Shown here in pieces: positions 60,640 through 64,000 of a DNA stretch of 64,000 bases. Under the pieces are notes generated by a model, which was not told the DNA's origin, did not search any database, and saw nothing but the letters and a program-made list of their open reading frames with translations. Made by a program: the position numbers and the translations under genes. Source of the stretch: Fistularia commersonii (lineage: Eukaryota > Chordata > Actinopteri > Syngnathiformes > Fistulariidae); the NCBI GenBank assembly GCA_037954325.1, contig JBBMNZ010000030.1, positions 4,797,001-4,861,000 on the forward strand, in the 5' to 3' direction. Numbering within the stretch: the stretch's first letter is position 1; every line of letters starts with the position of its first letter.

Positions 60640-60651
60640 GCCCTCTAGTGG
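60640..60651 (-). promoter_or_regulatory. Candidate CTCF site, reverse orientation
   Basis: GCCCTCTAGTGG is an exact match to the reverse complement of the CTCF core CCASYAGRKGGC. The surrounding sequence (CTCTGCACTGCCCTCTAGTGG) resembles a motif also carried by some fish repeats, so it may have been brought in by a mobile element. Confidence 0.4.
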
Positions 60652-61479
60652 ATGACTTGCTAAGCAGCCATTACAACATAAGCCCGCATAAGAAGTATGT
60701 ACAGCATTGATGTTTGACAATGTTTGAAATGGGTGTACTTGTTAACGTATGTAACGTTAGCATAAATTAGTGTGTTTTTTTTGCATTGGTTTGAAGAATG
60801 CAGTGCCCCACTTTTTGACTGGAGCTGTAAATACACAATGCGAGAAGGAGTACCATGTGATCACATGGTCATATTTTTTTGTTGCATATATATTTTTTTT
60901 TTGCAATTAATTTTTTTTAATGTGTAATTAACTCAAGCATTAAGCTAATAAATGGGAAATGTTAGGAAAATGACCAAAATTTGCCTTTAAAACCAAGTAA
61001 ATAAACAAGCGTTACAAAAACGGGAAAAATACTGTTATTATCGTTAATACTACAACTTACACTACTAATAATAATAATTAAATTTGTTATAATATTTATA
61101 ATAATATTGATAATCACAATAATAAGAATAAAATCTTGAACTTTTTTGAGAAAACACAATGACAAAACATTTATGTGCTGAAATAGTATGTAGGTTCTGG
61201 GGTCATCAAGTCATGTCCCCGGGATGTTTGTGAGTCCCTGCGATGTTGAGCACTTTGCCATCCCAGGAATTTGCCCCCGTCGGGATCTCCCAAGGTAAAG
61301 CGGTCCTTCAAGAGGTTCCTGTAAACTGTCAGGTGACACAGGAAAGGGAAGCAGGGCTGTTTACTTCGGGACGGGGGGGGGGGGTGACTTGTTGATCTTC
61401 AGGTGGTGGAAGGAAGACTTTGACAAACCCCTCGACTCAAATGAAACACTCATCCGTGGATGTGAAAAGTACCACGTGG

Positions 61480-61900
61480 CTGCTGGCTGATAATGTGGGA
61501 GGACTGTTTACTGCTTCATGAATAGATGGGCTTGTTACCCTGCAAAATGCTGAGCAACCGTGACGTGCTAATATCAACTTTGAACACTCTGGGAGACTGT
61601 GGGTTATTGTTTCCCAGTTAAGGGCTAAGATCTGTTCAGCGTTGCCTCCCCGATGTCAGTTTCTTAGCTTTAATGAATCTTTTATTCTCGACGCTACTTT
61701 GGAGGATTTCAATTTCCAAGAGTGATCTCCTGACAGTGGAGCGCACAAAGTGCAGTTTGTCGCTTCAAAACAATCATATCCGAATGACGGGGGCCGGGGC
61801 CGGCCCCTCATGTCTGGCAACCGCAGAGGGCCTGCAGCTCCCGAGAGGGCCAAAAATAGCTGTGATATAGTAATTACAAGGAAATTGACGTCTGCCAATG
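61480..61900. promoter_or_regulatory. Repeat-free island, possible conserved non-coding element
   Basis: About 420 bp of complex sequence with GCTAATATC, CTTTAATG and AGTAATTAC cores, one TGACAG near 61731 and a CCAAAAATAGC (MEF2/CArG-like) string near 61849. AT-rich low-complexity DNA follows at 61960-62260. Call rests on texture and motif content only. Confidence 0.28.
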
Positions 61901-61959
61901 AAGCCGCTGTTTTCCTTGTTTTTTATCTGTTTCTGTTTTTTTTTTTTTCAATTTGCAAA

Positions 61960-62260
61960 TGATCATCAACATCTTCTAATAATTATTAATAATTATCAAA
62001 TAAAAGAGTAAAGATTAAAAAATAAAAACCAAGTATCTGTAGAAATAATTTGAAAAAAATTAAATTATATAATATTTCATATGATATCAGAATATTCAAT
62101 AATTTATAGTATCTAGTATTTAGAAAACAAATTGTTTTTGGATGGGGGTGGGATACAAGTTATTTAGTCCGTCAGCAGTTTTATTCCATCCTAGTCACCT
62201 GAGAGGATTTCTGGATAAAAAATAAATAAAATTAAAAAATTTAAAAAAAACAGGGCTCTG
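61960..62260. other. AT-rich low-complexity stretch
   Basis: About 300 bp dominated by A and T with AATAATTATTA, TATATAATATTTC and AAATAAATAAAATT strings. No gene is seen. Confidence 0.7.
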
Positions 62261-62999
62261 TTGGAAACTGGCTAGAAATGTATGAGAGACAATGCAGGAC
62301 ACTGAACAAATCACCTCGGCATTTTTAACAGTGACAAAACACCGAGTGCCTCCGGTCTGCTTTCATTTCCGATTTAATAAGTTAAATGACGGCGGCCATC
62401 ATATGAGATGGAGGTCAGAATAGCACCGGGGCCTCGGCGCCGTGCAGCTGCTGCTTCTGTGGATTCATTAAGGTCCGTCACCTGCGAGGATTCCTGCGCC
62501 GGGTGCGCGGACGTGCACGGCCCGCCCCGATTTACATCTCGGTAATCCCCATTCATACCAAAGATAATATTTTAACACTATCCTTGGACGTGCACCTTCT
62601 TCAGAACAAAGACTTCTGATGCGATTCTCTCTTCCATCCTTCCATTGAACTTTTAATTCTTCCATTTGCTGCTTACAAACACTTCCCGTTACGGCAAAAT
62701 TAACTGCAAAAAAAAAAAAAAAAAAAAAAGATGGGCTCAATGACAAACGTGCACCCATTCTGCTCTTCACTTCTCTAAGAGAGCATTGTAGGGTTTATTA
62801 GATCTCACTCTGCTCATCATCGCCCCTTTGATGAGCAAATGAGAAGTCCTGCGCCCTTTGAAGCGTTTTCTTTTTTTTTTTTTTTTTTTTTTTGCACGCC
62901 AAGTTCAGGCAATTAATGTGCACGTGAAAAGCCAAAGTGCGACTTGATGAGGAAGGATGACGAGGACACGCGTGAGTCGGAGGGACAGAGGAGGGAGAG

Positions 63000-63420
63000 G
63001 CGGGTTTCAAGCTTCATCGCCCCTATCCAGTTGCCTTTGCCCGCATGATTTAATCTGTGAACTGCAATCAACTTCCTTAATGAAATAAGTAATTAACATA
63101 TTATAATTGTGCTACAGTTTGATTTGACAGAAATCATTTTCCATATCTAATTCTATGCTAATTTAATCTGTTCCTCACTCTAAAACATGACCTTTTGTGA
63201 TTAAGTTTCATGGCAGATTCCTTCAGTGTGTTTTTGAGGGGATTTATTTTAGCAACTGAACACAAAGGAAGCCTGGCAGTTTATATGGACCCTGGACACT
63301 CAGCTGAGATGAAGAACACACTGAAATTAGGCATTTAAATATATATAGTGGTTTCATGATATTTATCTCCTTTACTGAGTGCAGAAATAATCACACATTG
63401 TGGTAAGTTTAAATGTTTCT
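63000..63420. promoter_or_regulatory. Repeat-free AT-rich island, possible conserved non-coding element
   Basis: About 420 bp without microsatellites, dense in homeodomain-type cores: GATTTAATC, CTTAATG, AGTAATTAAC, GCTAATTTAATC and GTGATTAAG. It lies just after a T-run. It is the most enhancer-like texture in the downstream flank, by eye only. Confidence 0.3.
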
Positions 63421-63954
63421 AAGCACATTGCTATGCATTCAAGTGATACATGTTATTCACTTCACTTAAAAGTCTTTATCCATCTTTTAGTTCTTACAAG
63501 TGGAAGGAAGGAAATGTTTTCCCCTCTTATTTCAGAAAATTGTGTATATTTGTAACATTTATCATCCCTCATCTATGATGTTTTTTCTATGTTTAACCTT
63601 CCACTTCAATGGAATTACATTTTTTTTTTCATCTCATCATATCAGAAAGTCATTTTGTCATTTATACAAATACCTCCTCCGCCCTCCTAAAGCCGGCTGA
63701 AAGAGAGTCTTTCAGAAACCGTGGCACATTTTTCAAAGTAAGTCGACAAAAACTTTAAAAGAAGATGGCGGGGGAGATTGAGGCGAGCACAAGGCCGACC
63801 ACAGTCACACACTTGGCCGCGCAGATTTACAATCGGCTTCTGTAGTTTTTCATAGTCGCGTAAAAAAAAAAATTATCGGCGGTCGGGCCGATGCGGTCGA
63901 TACTTCTTAGTTTACTATTCCGCTATTCTCATCGCAGTGTGCCCAATCTTTCAA
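63421..63954. other. Non-coding end of window
   Basis: No gene is recognised. A T run lies at 63621-63630 and an A run near 63862-63871. CpG content rises from about 63755. Confidence 0.4.
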
Positions 63955-64000
63955 TCCGATACGGAGGAGGTAGAGCGTTGGTCTTCGGAACCCGGCATTC
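63955..64000 (+). repeat. Head of a tRNA-like SINE repeat, cut by the window edge
   Basis: GGAGGTAGAGCGTTGGTCTTCGGAACCC resembles the A-box half of a tRNA-related fish SINE (family of the copy at 35270). The B box would lie beyond the window, so the call is tentative. Confidence 0.35.

Noticed and set aside
60960..61165. Isoleucine/asparagine-rich minus-strand open frame
   Set aside because: It derives from AT-rich trinucleotide-like sequence (AATAATAAT) and has no coding character.

Overview
The window is vertebrate, almost certainly teleost fish, genomic DNA. It has an intron-split nuclear gene, very low coding density, dozens of (CA)n/(GT)n microsatellites and long homopolymers. Its decayed mobile elements are ones I associate with fish: a Tc1-type MITE, a hAT remnant with a BED finger, a Rex1/CR1-like LINE tail and tRNA-related SINE-like repeats. 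I cannot name the species from sequence alone.

I can support one protein-coding gene: tshz1 (teashirt zinc finger homeobox 1), on the + strand, with both coding exons present. Coding exon 1 (1980-2019) gives 13 residues plus one base of the next codon. It ends at a strong donor. After a 27,011-bp intron (2020-29030), exon 2 (29031-32359) encodes the rest. The joined protein is 1122 residues, with three widely spaced C2H2 fingers, a CtBP-binding-type motif, an atypical homeodomain and two C-terminal C2H2 fingers. The N-terminal acidic block and the segments between the fingers match TSHZ1 better than TSHZ2 or TSHZ3.

Layout: 1-830 is upstream sequence rich in homopolymers. About 830-1979 is a CpG-rich promoter and 5' untranslated region, with a possible short 5'UTR intron and two upstream ORFs. 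The second upstream ORF overlaps the start codon and stays open across the splice into exon 2. 2020-29030 is the single large intron, carrying microsatellites, purine- and pyrimidine-rich blocks, CpG-rich patches, a diverged tandem array of about 180-bp units (20.2-20.8 kb) and a Tc1-type MITE ending 65 bp before exon 2. 32360 to about 33.8 kb is an AT-rich 3'UTR with two plausible poly(A) signals. 33.8-64 kb is a non-coding flank with no second gene that I can recognise. Mobile-element debris is concentrated at 35-39 kb and 41.4-46.1 kb. Several repeat-poor, TAAT-rich stretches there look like possible long-range regulatory elements, as expected for a developmental regulator next to a gene desert.

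I see no new multi-gene system. The observations most worth checking are the spliced alternative-frame ORF overlapping the tshz1 start, the MITE beside the exon 2 acceptor, the intronic tandem array carrying homeodomain-type motifs, and a tight cluster of four TGACAG motifs just downstream of the gene. Conservation, expression and motif claims are read by eye and are marked as inference.
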